From contig NZ_FPEI01000005.1 of NCBI RefSeq assembly GCF_900117415.1, positions 372,001 to 436,000 on the forward strand: DNA of 64,000 nucleotides. The letters run 5' to 3'. The notes below the pieces were generated by a model that was not told where the DNA came from, ran no database searches, and saw only the letters and a program-made list of their open reading frames with translations. The DNA comes from Hyphomicrobium sp. CS1BSMeth3 (GTDB lineage: Bacteria; Pseudomonadota; Alphaproteobacteria; Rhizobiales; Hyphomicrobiaceae). Of this stretch, positions 43,230 through 55,419 are shown piece by piece (positions within the stretch are counted from its first letter, which is position 1; each line of letters opens with the position of its first letter). The translations under genes were made by a program, and so were the position numbers.

Positions 43230-45392
43230 CTACTCCGCCGCGACCTTCGGGCCATAGCCCAGCGCCACATTGAGCTTCACGAGCAGGTCGGCGGCTGCCT
43301 CAGCGATGTTCGTGCCGGGGCCGAACACGGCCTTCGCACCCGCCTCGAACAGGGCCGGGTAGTCGGCCGGCGGGATCACGCCGCCGACGACGATCATGAT
43401 GTCGCCGCGCCCTTCGGCTTCGAGCGCAGCCCTGAGCTCCGGCACCAGTGTCAGGTGCCCGGCTGCGAGCGACGACACGCCGACGATGTGCACATCGTTC
43501 TCGACAGCCTGGCGCGCGACCTCTTCCGGCGTCGAGAAGAGCGGCCCGATGTCGACATCGAAACCCAGATCCGCGAATGCCGTCGCAATCACCTTCTGGC
43601 CGCGGTCGTGGCCATCCTGACCGATCTTGGCGATCAGGATGCGCGGGCGGCGCCCGTCATTGCGCTCGAAGTTCTCGACGAGCCCCTGCACCTTGCCGAG
43701 AGCACTGGTCATCGCACCCGCCTCCGATCGATAGACGCCCGATACAGCGCGAATCTCGGCGCGATGGCGGCCGAAGACCACTTCCAGCGCATCGGAAATC
43801 TCGCCGACCGTCGCTTTCGCACGCGCGGCCTTGACCGCGAGATCGAGCAGGTTGGCGCCGCCCTTAGCGCCCTCGGTCAGCGCGTTGAGGGCCGCTGAAA
43901 CTTCCGCCGGATCGCGCTCACGCTTGAGACGCGCCAGCTTCGCGAGCTGCTGCTCGCGCACCTTCGCATTGTCGACCTTGAGGATCTCGATCTCGGCCTC
44001 GTTGGCGACGCGATACTTGTTCACGCCGACGATCGTCTGCCGGCCCGAGTCGATGCGCGCCTGCGTGCGCGCGGCAGCTTCCTCGATGCGCATCTTCGGG
44101 ATGCCAGCGGCGATCGCCTTGGCCATGCCACCGAGCCGCTCGACTTCCTCGATATGCTGCCACGCCTTCTCGGCAAGCTCGTACGTCAGCCGCTCGACGT
44201 AGTAGCTGCCGCCCCAAAGGTCGGCCGTGCGGGTCGTGCCGCTCTCCTGCTGGAGAACGAGCTGCGTGTTGCGGGCAATGCGCGCCGAGAAGTCGGTCGG
44301 CAGGGCAATGGCTTCGTCCAAAGCGTTCGTGTGCAGGGACTGCGTGTGGCCCTGCGTTGCCGCCATGGCCTCGATGCAGGTGCGCGTGACGTTGTTGAAC
44401 ACGTCCTGCGCCGTCAGGCTCCAGCCCGAGGTCTGGCTGTGCGTCCTGAGCGAAAGCGAGCGTTCGTCCTTCGGCGCGAACTCGGACTTGATGAGGCGCG
44501 CCCAGAGGAGGCGCGCGGCGCGCATCTTGGCGATCTCCATGAAGAAGTTCATGCCGATCGCCCAGAAGAACGAAAGCCGTGGCGCGAACTTGTCGATGCC
44601 GAGCCCGCCGGCGACGCCCGCCCGCGCATACTCGATGCCGTCAGCGAGCGTGTAGGCGAGCTCTAGGTCCGCCGTCGCACCGGCCTCCTGCATGTGGTAG
44701 CCGGAGATCGAGATCGAGTTGAACTTCGGCATGTTCGCGCTCGTATAGGCGAAGATGTCCGAGATGATCCGCATCGAAGGCGCAGGCGGATAGATGTACG
44801 TGTTGCGGACCATGAACTCCTTGAGAATGTCGTTCTGGATGGTCCCGGAGAGCTTGGCGAGCGGCACGCCCTGCTCCTCGCCCGCGACAATGAAGAGCGC
44901 GAGCACCGGCAGCACGGCGCCGTTCATGGTCATCGACACTGACATCTGCGAGAGGTCGATGCCGTCGAAGAGCGTGCGCATGTCGAAGATCGAGTCGATC
45001 GCCACGCCGGCCATGCCGACGTCGCCCTTCACGCGCGGGTGGTCGCTGTCATAGCCGCGGTGCGTCGCGAGATCGAAGGCGACCGAGAGCCCCTTCTGGC
45101 CGGCCGCGATATTGCGGCGGTAGAAGGCATTGCTCTCCTCGGCGGTCGAGAACCCCGCGTACTGGCGGATGGTCCACGGCTGCGTGACGTACATGGTCGG
45201 GTACGGCCCGCGCAGGAAGGGCGCGATGCCGGGGAGCGTATCGACGAAATCGAGGCCGGCAATGTCGGCACCCGTGTAGACCGATTTCAGCGCGATGCCC
45301 TCGGGCGTCTCGAAGCGCGCGGGGGGGACGGTAGCCGCCGCCGCAGACGACGCGGTGAGATTGACGGTCGTGAAATCGGGTATCCTGCTCAT
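43230..45392 (-). CDS. Methylmalonyl-CoA mutase, large subunit
   Basis: 720 residues, normal for the single-chain enzyme. The N-terminal barrel has '[21 protein letters not shown]' near residue 62, and the C-terminal cobalamin domain has '[11 protein letters not shown]' (the axial His) and '[16 protein letters not shown]'. It interconverts methylmalonyl-CoA and succinyl-CoA using adenosylcobalamin. With the propionyl-CoA carboxylase alpha subunit at 53.3 kb it serves propionyl-CoA catabolism. Confidence 0.97.
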   Translation of the reverse strand: MSRIPDFTTVNLTASSAAAATVPPARFETPEGIALKSVYTGADIAGLDFVDTLPGIAPFLRGPYPTMYVTQPWTIRQYAGFSTAEESNAFYRRNIAAGQKGLSVAFDLATHRGYDSDHPRVKGDVGMAGVAIDSIFDMRTLFDGIDLSQMSVSMTMNGAVLPVLALFIVAGEEQGVPLAKLSGTIQNDILKEFMVRNTYIYPPAPSMRIISDIFAYTSANMPKFNSISISGYHMQEAGATADLELAYTLADGIEYARAGVAGGLGIDKFAPRLSFFWAIGMNFFMEIAKMRAARLLWARLIKSEFAPKDERSLSLRTHSQTSGWSLTAQDVFNNVTRTCIEAMAATQGHTQSLHTNALDEAIALPTDFSARIARNTQLVLQQESGTTRTADLWGGSYYVERLTYELAEKAWQHIEEVERLGGMAKAIAAGIPKMRIEEAAARTQARIDSGRQTIVGVNKYRVANEAEIEILKVDNAKVREQQLAKLARLKRERDPAEVSAALNALTEGAKGGANLLDLAVKAARAKATVGEISDALEVVFGRHRAEIRAVSGVYRSEAGAMTSALGKVQGLVENFERNDGRRPRILIAKIGQDGHDRGQKVIATAFADLGFDVDIGPLFSTPEEVARQAVENDVHIVGVSSLAAGHLTLVPELRAALEAEGRGDIMIVVGGVIPPADYPALFEAGAKAVFGPGTNIAEAAADLLVKLNVALGYGPKVAAE

Positions 45393-45585
45393 GCCTCGGC
45401 CCTGGTGATAGATCGCTGGTCAGCACCGCCGAGCATCTTGGTTAAGCTCAGCGTCCTTACTTTCGGGCGTGCGCCGCAGCGAACCGATCGAAATCACCTG
45501 TAAAATCGCGCCAATGGGGGGCGGGGTCAACCCCGGCTCGCGCTGGCGGACCTGCAGGAAATGGCGATCCGAAGCGGGGCCCGCC

Positions 45586-46074
45586 TCAACCGCCCTCGCC
45601 CTCCACCCAGCGGTAGCGGAAATCACAGTGGCTGGCCCCCTGCATGATGGTCTGGGTCCGCTCCATCTTAAGGCGCGGGTCGTAGCCCTCGCAGAATGTG
45701 CCGTCGCGCTGGCAGGAGAGCAGGTGGCCGATCTCGCCGAGGCCCATCTCGCGATACATCTCCGCATAGCGGCAGCGCGTGACGTTGAAATCGAACTGCG
45801 CGTCGCTCTCGAGGAGGGTCTCGGTCCTCAGCGCGTCGCCCATACGCCACTGCGACTGGCGCTCGATGAACGTGCGCATGGAGGTCTGGCCGCCGGGCTC
45901 CGATGCGGCGAGCTGACGGGCCTGCTCGATGGAGGAACGGCGCACCGCATCGCCAATCGCGCGGCTCGCGACCTCCGTGCCGTGACTCTCCTTCAACGTT
46001 TCATAGACATGCTTGAGGATCGTCGCCTCGATCCGTCGGCGCTCGATCATGGGGAGGGTGTCGGCGGCTGTCAT
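45586..46074 (-). CDS. ATC-hydrolase-family protein
   Basis: 162 residues. The end of the protein carries the family pattern 'RCRYAEMYREMGLGEIGHLLSCQRDG', 'RLKMERTQTIMQGASHCDFRY'. Known: the namesake hydrolyses L-2-amino-thiazoline-4-carboxylate to N-carbamoyl-cysteine, but most members are uncharacterised. About 190 bases upstream of the mutase gene on the same strand, divergent from the protease gene. Confidence 0.85.
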   Translation of the reverse strand: MTAADTLPMIERRRIEATILKHVYETLKESHGTEVASRAIGDAVRRSSIEQARQLAASEPGGQTSMRTFIERQSQWRMGDALRTETLLESDAQFDFNVTRCRYAEMYREMGLGEIGHLLSCQRDGTFCEGYDPRLKMERTQTIMQGASHCDFRYRWVEGEGG

Positions 46075-46226
46075 ACGGCACTCCCGATGGTTCGCTATGC
46101 ACGCATCCTAGTTGATCCTCGTCGATCAGCCAGCCCGCATCGCGCTGCGCGTTGACCCTGATCGGGCAGCTCATTAACGTTGCGCGCAGCATAATGGAGC
46201 CACATACGCGAGCCAAAGATCCGGCC

Positions 46227-47522
46227 ATGCAGAATCACCCGAAATTCCGGGCCTGGCGGACCAGAGTGGCGGCTGCGGCATTGATGCTGACAGTCGCGCT
46301 CGGCGCGCTCGCACGCCCGGCCGAAGCGCAAGGTTTGAGCTTCATCCGCGATACGGAGATCGAGGATCTCCTGAGCGACTACGCCCAACCGATCTTCCGC
46401 GCAGCGGGTCTCGGGACGGGCCGCATCGCCATGCGGATCATCCGGCATGAGGCCTTCAACGCATTCGTGCTCGACGGCCGCAATGTCTTTATCCACACGG
46501 GCGCTCTTCAGGTGTCGGAGACACCCAATCAGGTCATTGGCGTGATCGCCCACGAGGCCGGCCACATCGCCAATGCGCACCTCTCCGATCTGCGCTCGAA
46601 GATCGCCGCCGATCCGACGCGTGGCTTTCTGTCGCAGTTCCTCTTCGTCGGCGTGATGCTCAGCCAGATCCGGGGCAATGAGCTCGTCGCGGACCAGGCT
46701 GGCCTGCGTTACCTCAACGCGACGAAACAGTCCGGCCGCGGCATGATCGAGACCTTCGAGCGCTTTGCGCAGGAGGAATCCTTCTCGCTCCAACGCACGC
46801 CGCAGAGCCTTTTCGCGCGCACGCATCCGTTCGCCGCCGACCGCGTCACGCAGCTCCGCAGCCGCGCCCAGGCGAGCCCCTTCTGGGACACGCGCGACCC
46901 GCCGGCGCTCCAGCTCCGCCACGACATGATGCGCGCGAAGATCTCGGGCTACCTCGACCGCCCGCAAATCGTCTTCAACCGATATCCCCAGTCGGACCAG
47001 TCGCTTCCGGCACGCTACGGACGGGCCATCGGCACGTTCTTCGGGAGCGGCGTCGAGCGCGCCATTCCGCTGGTCGACGCGCTCATCAAGGACCAGCCCA
47101 ACAACCCGTACTTCCACGAGCTCAAGGCGGATTTCCTCATGCGCTCGGGCCGCGCGCGCGAGGCCGTGCCGCTGCTGAGGCGCAGCGCCCAGCTTGCCGG
47201 TGCCAATGCACCCTTGATTACCGTGCGGCTCGCTCAAGCCATGGTCACGGCGGAGGACCCCAATCTCGACGAGACCATCAATCTGGCCCGGAAGTCCTTG
47301 ATCCAGGACCCGAATCCTCAGGCCTACCGCATTCTGGCGAACGCCTACTACAAGCAGAACAAGCTGCCCGAGGCCGACCTCGCGACTGCCGAGGCCCTGT
47401 TCCTCGAAGGCGACCTCAAACAAGCCCAGATTTTTGCCAAACGTGCGCAGCCTCGTCTCAAGAACGGCTCGCCGAACTGGATCCGGGCTGGCGATATCGT
47501 GAACTTCAAAATTTCCGGTTGA
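46227..47522 (+). CDS. Periplasmic M48 metalloprotease with TPR tail (BepA-like)
   Basis: 431 residues from 46227, chosen because it places a signal peptide (ending near 'RPAEAQ') at the N-terminus; 46194 and 46152 are possible earlier starts. Zinc motif 'IAHEAGHIANAH' at about residue 110 and downstream 'ELVADQAGLRYL' supply the ligands. The C-terminal ~150 residues are TPR-like. Known: BepA-type proteases maintain outer-membrane proteins and LPS assembly. Followed 45 bases later by the DsbA-like gene. Confidence 0.9.
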   Translation: MQNHPKFRAWRTRVAAAALMLTVALGALARPAEAQGLSFIRDTEIEDLLSDYAQPIFRAAGLGTGRIAMRIIRHEAFNAFVLDGRNVFIHTGALQVSETPNQVIGVIAHEAGHIANAHLSDLRSKIAADPTRGFLSQFLFVGVMLSQIRGNELVADQAGLRYLNATKQSGRGMIETFERFAQEESFSLQRTPQSLFARTHPFAADRVTQLRSRAQASPFWDTRDPPALQLRHDMMRAKISGYLDRPQIVFNRYPQSDQSLPARYGRAIGTFFGSGVERAIPLVDALIKDQPNNPYFHELKADFLMRSGRAREAVPLLRRSAQLAGANAPLITVRLAQAMVTAEDPNLDETINLARKSLIQDPNPQAYRILANAYYKQNKLPEADLATAEALFLEGDLKQAQIFAKRAQPRLKNGSPNWIRAGDIVNFKISG

Positions 47523-47567
47523 GGGTATAACCCTGCCGATCTGAACCCCCAAGGAGGGCGCTCCCCT

Positions 47568-48428
47568 ATGACGACCACACCTCGCGGCGGGCGCCGCCTG
47601 GCCGGCCTCGCCGCACTGGCCCTGGCCGCAGCACTGCTCCTGCCCATCGCCGCACCTTCGGCCGAACAGGCCGACCGCTCGGCGCCGATCCGCCTCGCCC
47701 AGGCCACCACGCCAGAGACGGCCGCGAAGGCCCCCGATGTCTTCTCGCCCGAGCAGAAGAAGGCGATCGAGGCCATCATCAAGGACTACCTGATCGCCAA
47801 CCCCGAAGTGTTCCTCGAGGTGCAAAGCGCGCTCGAGACCCGCATGGAGGAGATCCAGGCGAAGCGGCTGCAGGCCGCGATCTCATCGCAGGCCGAGGAG
47901 ATCTACCGCAGCCCGGGCGCGCCGATCGCCGGCAACCCGACGGGCGACGTCACCGTGGTCGAGTTCTTCGACTACAACTGCGGCTACTGCAAACGCGCCT
48001 TCGGCGACATCGCCAAGCTCGTCGAGAAGGACAGCAAGGTGAAGCTCGTCCTCAAGGAGCTGCCGATCCTCTCCAAGGGCTCCGAGGAGGCGGCACGCGT
48101 CGCCCTCGCCGCAAAGGCACAGGGCAAGTACTGGGAAGTCCACCGCGCACTCATCACATTGCGCGGTCAGGCCAACGAGGCGACCTCGCTCGCAGCCGCA
48201 GAGAAAGCCGGCGTCGACATGGCGAAGCTCAAGGCCGACATGAAGAGCGAGGCCGTGACGCAGGAAATCGCCCGGGTGCGTGAGCTCGCGCAGTCCATGG
48301 GCATCCAGGGTACGCCGCACTTCCTCGTCGCCGACCGCGCCATTGCCGGCGCTCCCCAGAACCTCCTCGAGCTGATGTCGCAGCACATTGCCGAAGTCCG
48401 CAAGGATGGCGGCTGCAAGGTCTGCTAA
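47568..48428 (+). CDS. DsbA-family thiol:disulfide oxidoreductase
   Basis: 286 residues with AAGGAGGG before the ATG. A signal peptide is followed by a helical region (residues about 55-105), then a thioredoxin fold with active site 'CGYCKRAF' (about residue 142) and cis-Pro in 'GIQGTPHFLV'. The last residues contain an extra Cys. It oxidises or isomerises disulfides in the periplasm; Com1/ScsB-like members share this layout. Confidence 0.93.
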   Translation: MTTTPRGGRRLAGLAALALAAALLLPIAAPSAEQADRSAPIRLAQATTPETAAKAPDVFSPEQKKAIEAIIKDYLIANPEVFLEVQSALETRMEEIQAKRLQAAISSQAEEIYRSPGAPIAGNPTGDVTVVEFFDYNCGYCKRAFGDIAKLVEKDSKVKLVLKELPILSKGSEEAARVALAAKAQGKYWEVHRALITLRGQANEATSLAAAEKAGVDMAKLKADMKSEAVTQEIARVRELAQSMGIQGTPHFLVADRAIAGAPQNLLELMSQHIAEVRKDGGCKVC

Positions 48429-48460
48429 GGGCGTTCTGAATAAAGCAAATCAGGCATTTG

Positions 48461-48491
48461 GGCCCGCCCATGCACCATGCATGGGCGGGCC
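48461..48491 (+). terminator. Hairpin terminator after the DsbA-like gene
   Basis: Perfect 14-bp stem GGCCCGCCCATGCA / TGCATGGGCGGGCC with loop CCA, 32 bases after the stop, followed by TTGACTT, a weak T-tract. Confidence 0.75.
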
Positions 48492-48691
48492 TTGACTTGC
48501 ATAGGCCAACTTGGGCCTTCACCTGCGGAACTTCCGTGCCGCGGAAAGGCCCATAACCTGCTCTATCGCAGCGCCAAAGAAGCTGATAGACGAACTTGGA
48601 TCAAGTGCAGGTGCAGCATGCCGACAGGCGCCATGGCCCCAAGCCTTGGCGGCAGAATGGTGGTGGTCGGATCAGGGGTCGAGGCGAAGCA

Positions 48692-49144
48692 ATGGCGAAG
48701 CCGGTCTATGTGCTGAACGGGCCCAACCTCAACATGCTTGGGCTGCGTGAGCCGCACATTTACGGCTCGGAGACATTGGACGACGTGCGCCGGATGGTCG
48801 AGGACCATGCCAAGAGCCTCGGTCTCAGCGTAAGTTTTCGCCAGTCGAACAGCGAGGGCGAGCTCGTTACCTGGATCCAGGAGGCGCGCACGGAGGCGAG
48901 CGGCATCATCCTCAATGCGGGCGCCTACACTCACACCTCGGTTGCCATTCTCGATGCGTTGACCGCCGCCGAGGTGCCCGTGGTCGAAGTTCATCTTTCG
49001 AACATCTTCCGCCGCGAGCCTTTCCGACATCACTCGTATGTCTCGCCGGCTGCATTCGGCGTGCTTTGCGGCTTCGGCCCCAAAGGCTACCTTCTCGCGC
49101 TCGACGGACTGCACGCGCGCCTTGGCGCCGCTGCAAAAAGCTGA
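48692..49144 (+). CDS. aroQ: Type II 3-dehydroquinate dehydratase
   Basis: 150 residues, normal length. Starts '[25 protein letters not shown]' with the catalytic Tyr region, then '[15 protein letters not shown]', '[14 protein letters not shown]' and '[21 protein letters not shown]'. The ATG at 48692 has GAGGCGAAG upstream. It dehydrates 3-dehydroquinate in the shikimate pathway. It precedes accB and accC, an arrangement common in alphaproteobacteria. Confidence 0.96.
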   Translation: MAKPVYVLNGPNLNMLGLREPHIYGSETLDDVRRMVEDHAKSLGLSVSFRQSNSEGELVTWIQEARTEASGIILNAGAYTHTSVAILDALTAAEVPVVEVHLSNIFRREPFRHHSYVSPAAFGVLCGFGPKGYLLALDGLHARLGAAAKS

Positions 49145-49179
49145 GCGGCCCCTCTGAACCCCATCTGCGGACCCACAGC

Positions 49180-49668
49180 ATGGCCAAGGAAAACAAGGAC
49201 CGCGATGCCCTCGATAAGGGCCTGATCCGCGATCTCGCGCAGCTCCTGAACGAGACTGGTCTCACGGAGATCGAGATCGAGAAGGAAGACCTTAAGGTGC
49301 GTGTCGCGCGCCACGCAGCGGCGCCCGCGGCCTATGCGGTCGGCGTACCGGCGCCACCTGCCGCTTCGGCGGGTCCGGCCTCGGCGCCAGGGGCGCCCGC
49401 GCCTGCAGCATCCGGTCCCGATCCGGCGAGCCATCCGGGTTGCGTCAAGTCGCCGATGGTCGGCACGGCCTACCGCGCCCCCGAGCCCGGCGCCGCAGCG
49501 TTCATCGATATCGGCACGCGCGTCACCCAGGGGCAGACGCTGCTGATTATCGAGGCGATGAAGACGATGAACCACATCCCGGCGCCGCGCTCGGGCGTGG
49601 TCAAGGAGATCCTGATCGAGAACGGCCAGCCCGTCGAATTCGGCGAGCCTCTGGTGATCATCGAGTAG
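49180..49668 (+). CDS. accB: Biotin carboxyl carrier protein of acetyl-CoA carboxylase
   Basis: 162 residues. N-terminal helical part, an Ala/Pro-rich linker (about 45-85), then the biotinyl domain with the biotinylated Lys in 'EAMKTMNHI' near residue 128. Followed by accC after 76 bases. First committed step of fatty acid synthesis. Confidence 0.95.
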   Translation: MAKENKDRDALDKGLIRDLAQLLNETGLTEIEIEKEDLKVRVARHAAAPAAYAVGVPAPPAASAGPASAPGAPAPAASGPDPASHPGCVKSPMVGTAYRAPEPGAAAFIDIGTRVTQGQTLLIIEAMKTMNHIPAPRSGVVKEILIENGQPVEFGEPLVIIE

Positions 49669-49744
49669 CAGGGGATCCAGTAGCTGGGTCGGGCGCCGTC
49701 CGCTCCAGGGGCGCATCTGGGGCGAGGCGCGACGAGGACAAGGC

Positions 49745-51091
49745 ATGTTCGACAAGGTTCTGATCGCCAATCGCGGCGAGATCGCGCTCCGGATCCAGCG
49801 CGCCTGCAAAGAGCTCGGCATCGCGACCGTGGCCGTGCATTCGACGGCCGATGCGGACGCCATGCATGTGCGCCTCGCCGACGAGAGCGTGTGCATCGGC
49901 CCGCCGCCGGCTTCGGAAAGCTACCTCAACATTCCGCGGCTGCTCGCCGCCTGCGAGATCACCGGCGCCGACGCCATCCATCCGGGATATGGCTTCCTGT
50001 CGGAGAACGCGCGCTTCGCCGAGATCCTCGAGGAGCACGACATCACCTTCATCGGCCCGACCTCCGAGCACATCCGGATCATGGGCGACAAGATCGAGGC
50101 CAAGGAGACCGCGAAGCGGCTCGGCATCCCCGTCGTGCCCGGCTCCGATGGCGGCGTGCCCAACGAGGTCGAGGCGCAGCGCATTGCGAAGTCCATGGGA
50201 TTTCCAGTGCTGATCAAGGCCGCGGCCGGCGGCGGCGGGCGCGGCATGAAGGTTGCGCGCTCGGAAGAAGATCTCGAGATGGCCTTCAGGACCGCCCGCG
50301 CGGAAGCCAAGGCGGCCTTTGGCGACGACAGCGTCTATATCGAGAAGTACCTGACGCATCCGCGGCACATCGAGATCCAGGTCTTCGGCGACGGCAAGGG
50401 CAACGCCATCCACCTCGGCGAGCGCGACTGCTCGCTCCAGCGCCGCCACCAGAAGATCCTCGAGGAGGCGCCTTCGCCCGCGCTCAACGCCGAGCAGAGG
50501 AAGAAGATCGGCACGACCGTCGCCAACGCGATGAAGAAGCTCAAGTACCGCGGCGCGGGCACGGTCGAGTTCCTCTACGAGGACGGCGAGTTCTACTTCA
50601 TCGAGATGAACACGCGCCTGCAGGTCGAGCATCCCGTGACCGAGATGATCACCGGCCTCGATCTCGTGCTCGAGCAGATCCGCATTGCCTCGGGTGGCTC
50701 GCTTTCGGTGACGCAGGAGGAAGTGAATTTCTCCGGCCACGCCATCGAGTGCCGGATCAATGCCGAGAACCCGAAGAACTTCCGCCCCTCGCCGGGCAAG
50801 ATCACCTACTGGCATCCGCCGGGCGGCCTCGGCGTGCGTGTCGACTCAGGCGTGTATCAGGGCTATCGCATCCCGCCCAACTACGACAGCCTGATCGGCA
50901 AGCTGATCGTGCACGGCAAGAACCGCAACGAGTGCCTCATGCGGCTGAGGCGCTGCCTCTCGGAGTTCGTGATCGACGGCATCGAGACGACGATCCCGCT
51001 CTTCACCGAGCTCTGCCGCCATCCCGACATCGCCAACGGGCTCTATGACATCCACTGGCTCGAGCGGTACCTGAGCCAGAGCGAAGGCTGA
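49745..51091 (+). CDS. accC: Biotin carboxylase subunit of acetyl-CoA carboxylase
   Basis: 448 residues, standard. N-terminal '[21 protein letters not shown]', ATP-grasp glycine loop '[15 protein letters not shown]', '[21 protein letters not shown]' and '[18 protein letters not shown]' with the catalytic residues. It carboxylates biotin on AccB. Last visible gene of the dsbA-aroQ-accBC series. Confidence 0.97.
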   Translation: MFDKVLIANRGEIALRIQRACKELGIATVAVHSTADADAMHVRLADESVCIGPPPASESYLNIPRLLAACEITGADAIHPGYGFLSENARFAEILEEHDITFIGPTSEHIRIMGDKIEAKETAKRLGIPVVPGSDGGVPNEVEAQRIAKSMGFPVLIKAAAGGGGRGMKVARSEEDLEMAFRTARAEAKAAFGDDSVYIEKYLTHPRHIEIQVFGDGKGNAIHLGERDCSLQRRHQKILEEAPSPALNAEQRKKIGTTVANAMKKLKYRGAGTVEFLYEDGEFYFIEMNTRLQVEHPVTEMITGLDLVLEQIRIASGGSLSVTQEEVNFSGHAIECRINAENPKNFRPSPGKITYWHPPGGLGVRVDSGVYQGYRIPPNYDSLIGKLIVHGKNRNECLMRLRRCLSEFVIDGIETTIPLFTELCRHPDIANGLYDIHWLERYLSQSEG

Positions 51092-51155
51092 TCAGACCGC
51101 ATTGCGCTTCGCTATCCCGCACGGCGCATGATGCGGGATCGGCCCACAAAAACAA

Positions 51156-51180
51156 ATGCGCCGGCACAAGGCCGGCGCAT
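51156..51180 (-). terminator. Terminator of the second Hint gene
   Basis: Perfect 10-bp stem ATGCGCCGGC / GCCGGCGCAT with 5-base loop. On the minus strand it is followed by a T-rich tract (TTTGTTTTTG), 22 bases after the Hint stop codon. Confidence 0.8.
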
Positions 51181-51201
51181 GAATTCGTGCGGTCGTGAGC
51201 G

Positions 51202-52074
51202 TCAGGCTGCTTTTGAAAGCAGCGCCCGCGCTTCGACATTGTCGCGCACGACATCCAGCGGTCGACGGAAATCGATCACCGGAGCCAATGCACTCCTCAA
51301 GCACGACTTCAGTTCGCCGCGGCCACCGTTGAACGATGCGATCGGCGCGTAAGGCGCCATATCCACCGACGCAAGGTGACCGTAAAGGGCCTCATACTCG
51401 GCGCGATTGTCGAATGCCGGGATCTGCCCCGCCACGATCTGCAGGCTCTCGCAGGGCGCACCCTCAGCGAGAACGACTTCGTGGCTTCCCAATTCGACGT
51501 GGAAGTACTCGATCGCGTCGACGTCCGGCGTCACGGCAGAAATGGTTCCGCCATTGATCAGGTCCGAAGCCGGGATGAGGACCCCATTGAGATAGAGAAG
51601 ATGCGCCCGCGTGACGTAGAGATCGCGGTGAGGCGTATTGGGGCCAAGCGCACCCTTGGAGATGCGGACCGGCAGTACGTCCTCATGCCACCCCTCGGCA
51701 CGGGCCAACGCGCGCTTTCCGATCCAACGGATCGCCCGCATCTCGCCATCAGTCGTGGTGACGAAATCACCGATCTTGAGATCCTCGATGGCGATCTCGC
51801 CATCGGGCGTCAGCAGCCGCGTGCCGCGAAGGAAGCACTGGCATTTCGGCGGCGTATTGTTGGACGGGCCACATCCCGGGATGCCGGTCTGACCGTTGCC
51901 GTTGCCGTTGCCGTTTCCTTTGCCCTTCCCCTGAGCAAGCGCTCTGGTCGCGGTCGCGGGCCCCAATGCGGCGAGAAGCGCGCCTGCAGCCACTAAGCTG
52001 CGACGACTAAGCTGCGGATTGGGGCGATGGGTGGAAGTCTCTAGGGAATTCAATTTGGTCACTATCCCCTCCAA
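51202..52074 (-). CDS. TAT-exported Hint-domain protein (chromosomal copy 1)
   Basis: 290 residues. A twin-arginine signal ('LSRRSLVAAGALLAALG') ends near 'RALAQ', then a Gly/Lys/Asn-rich linker, then the Hint domain from Cys80 ('QCFLRGTRLLTPDGE'), with 'LKIGDFVTTTDGE' and 'RDLYVTRAHLLYLNGVL'. The C-terminal ~60 residues ('FNGGRGELKSCLRSALAPV' onward) are nearly shared with the next paralogue. Known chemistry as for hedgehog/intein modules; processing here is inferred. Own terminator downstream. Confidence 0.85.
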   Translation of the reverse strand: MEGIVTKLNSLETSTHRPNPQLSRRSLVAAGALLAALGPATATRALAQGKGKGNGNGNGNGQTGIPGCGPSNNTPPKCQCFLRGTRLLTPDGEIAIEDLKIGDFVTTTDGEMRAIRWIGKRALARAEGWHEDVLPVRISKGALGPNTPHRDLYVTRAHLLYLNGVLIPASDLINGGTISAVTPDVDAIEYFHVELGSHEVVLAEGAPCESLQIVAGQIPAFDNRAEYEALYGHLASVDMAPYAPIASFNGGRGELKSCLRSALAPVIDFRRPLDVVRDNVEARALLSKAA

Positions 52075-52233
52075 ATAAAGCTACTACGCGTACGGAAAAG
52101 ATATTGCTTAATGGAACATTACCGCGGATTCGGCAATCCAATATCATGTATCATCAACCGCATTCCGCGTTCGGTGTTGCCGGCGTGTTACGTAAACGCC
52201 GAACGCGCGACCGGCCCCGCCGCGAGCCGCGCC

Positions 52234-53067
52234 TCACGCCGCCTTTGAAAGCAGCGCCCGCGCCTCGATATTGTCGCGGACGACATCCAGAGGTCGACGG
52301 ATGTCGACCACCGGGGCGAGCGCGCTTCTGAGCCTCGACTTCAGCTCGCCGCGACCGCCGTTATAGGCTGCGATCGGCGCATAGGGCCGGGCGTCAAGCG
52401 GAGGCAGATGTCCGCAGAACGCTTCATATTCTGCGTGATTGTCGAATGCCTTGAGGCTCGTGGGGGTCGCCAGCAAACTCTCGCAGGGCGCACCATCGGC
52501 AATGACAACGTCGTGGCTTCCGAGCTCGATGTGGAAGTACTGAAGCGTCTCCACGTCCGGTAAAACGACGGCAATGGTCGCGCCGTTGATCAAGTCCGCG
52601 ACCGGAACGAGGACGCCGTTGAGGTACAGCATGTGCGCGCGAGAGACGTAGAGATCGCGCTGCGGCACGCCTCGACCGAGCGCATCCTTAGAGATGCGGA
52701 CCGGCAGAACATCCCGGTCCCACCCTTCTGCGCGCGAGATCTCAATGCGACCGATCCACCGGACCGCACGCGTCTCGCCGCCGTGCGTGGTCACGACGTC
52801 GCCGATCTTCAGAGCCTCGATCGCGAGTTCGCCGTCGGGCGTGAGCAGGCGCGTGCCGCGAAGGAAGCAAAGGGCGCATTTGGTCTGGCAGTTCTCACCG
52901 CCAGTCCAATTGAATTTCGGTGCCTTCGAGCTTGAAAATGCAAGCGCTTTGCTGGCGGCCACAGGGCCCACCGCTGCAAGAACACCAGCCGCCGCCACCA
53001 AGCTGCGCCTGGTCAGGCGCGCATCTGGCCGCGTGGAATGACGCGGAATCGACTCCGACATACGCAA
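52234..53067 (-). CDS. TAT-exported Hint-domain protein (chromosomal copy 2)
   Basis: 277 residues. Twin-arginine signal ('LTRRSLVAAAGVLAAVG'), a short linker with additional cysteines at 60 and 64, and a Hint domain starting at Cys67 ('LCFLRGTRLLTPDGE'). The last ~35 residues are almost identical to the neighbouring paralogue ('RRPLDVVRDNIEARALLSKAA' region). The gap of about 160 bases to the neighbour suggests tandem duplication. Confidence 0.85.
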   Translation of the reverse strand: MRMSESIPRHSTRPDARLTRRSLVAAAGVLAAVGPVAASKALAFSSSKAPKFNWTGGENCQTKCALCFLRGTRLLTPDGELAIEALKIGDVVTTHGGETRAVRWIGRIEISRAEGWDRDVLPVRISKDALGRGVPQRDLYVSRAHMLYLNGVLVPVADLINGATIAVVLPDVETLQYFHIELGSHDVVIADGAPCESLLATPTSLKAFDNHAEYEAFCGHLPPLDARPYAPIAAYNGGRGELKSRLRSALAPVVDIRRPLDVVRDNIEARALLSKAA

Positions 53068-53275
53068 TACCCCGCAGCACGCTTATACACACCTGCGTTC
53101 ATGCTCTTTGTCGCAGCAACCGAAGGTCCTCGACAAGGCGCGTGCGGGGGCGCCGGCCCACTTAGGAGCGCGGCGTTGCAAATTCGGCACAAGGCGTGGA
53201 AGGCGAATTTCCTCGCGCGTGGGCTTCGTGCTGCGCCCAAGCTGGAGGATTGGGTTCAACTAAAGTCGTCGCGCG

Positions 53276-55294
<2,019 letters not shown>

Positions 55295-55419
55295 TTGCTG
55301 GCAGTTCCGGGTGCTGGTCGGTCGGCAGAAGGTTCTTCTAGACCGGGGGCGGCGGCGCGTAAACGTGTTCCGTGCACCACTGGTGCCCGGCTTGTATCCA
55401 CCGACGCGGGGCCTGCCCG

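Noticed and set aside
46095-47825. 576-codon open frame antisense to the M48 protease
   Set aside because: The opposite strand has a signal peptide, HEAGH motif and TPR tail; the antisense frame has none.
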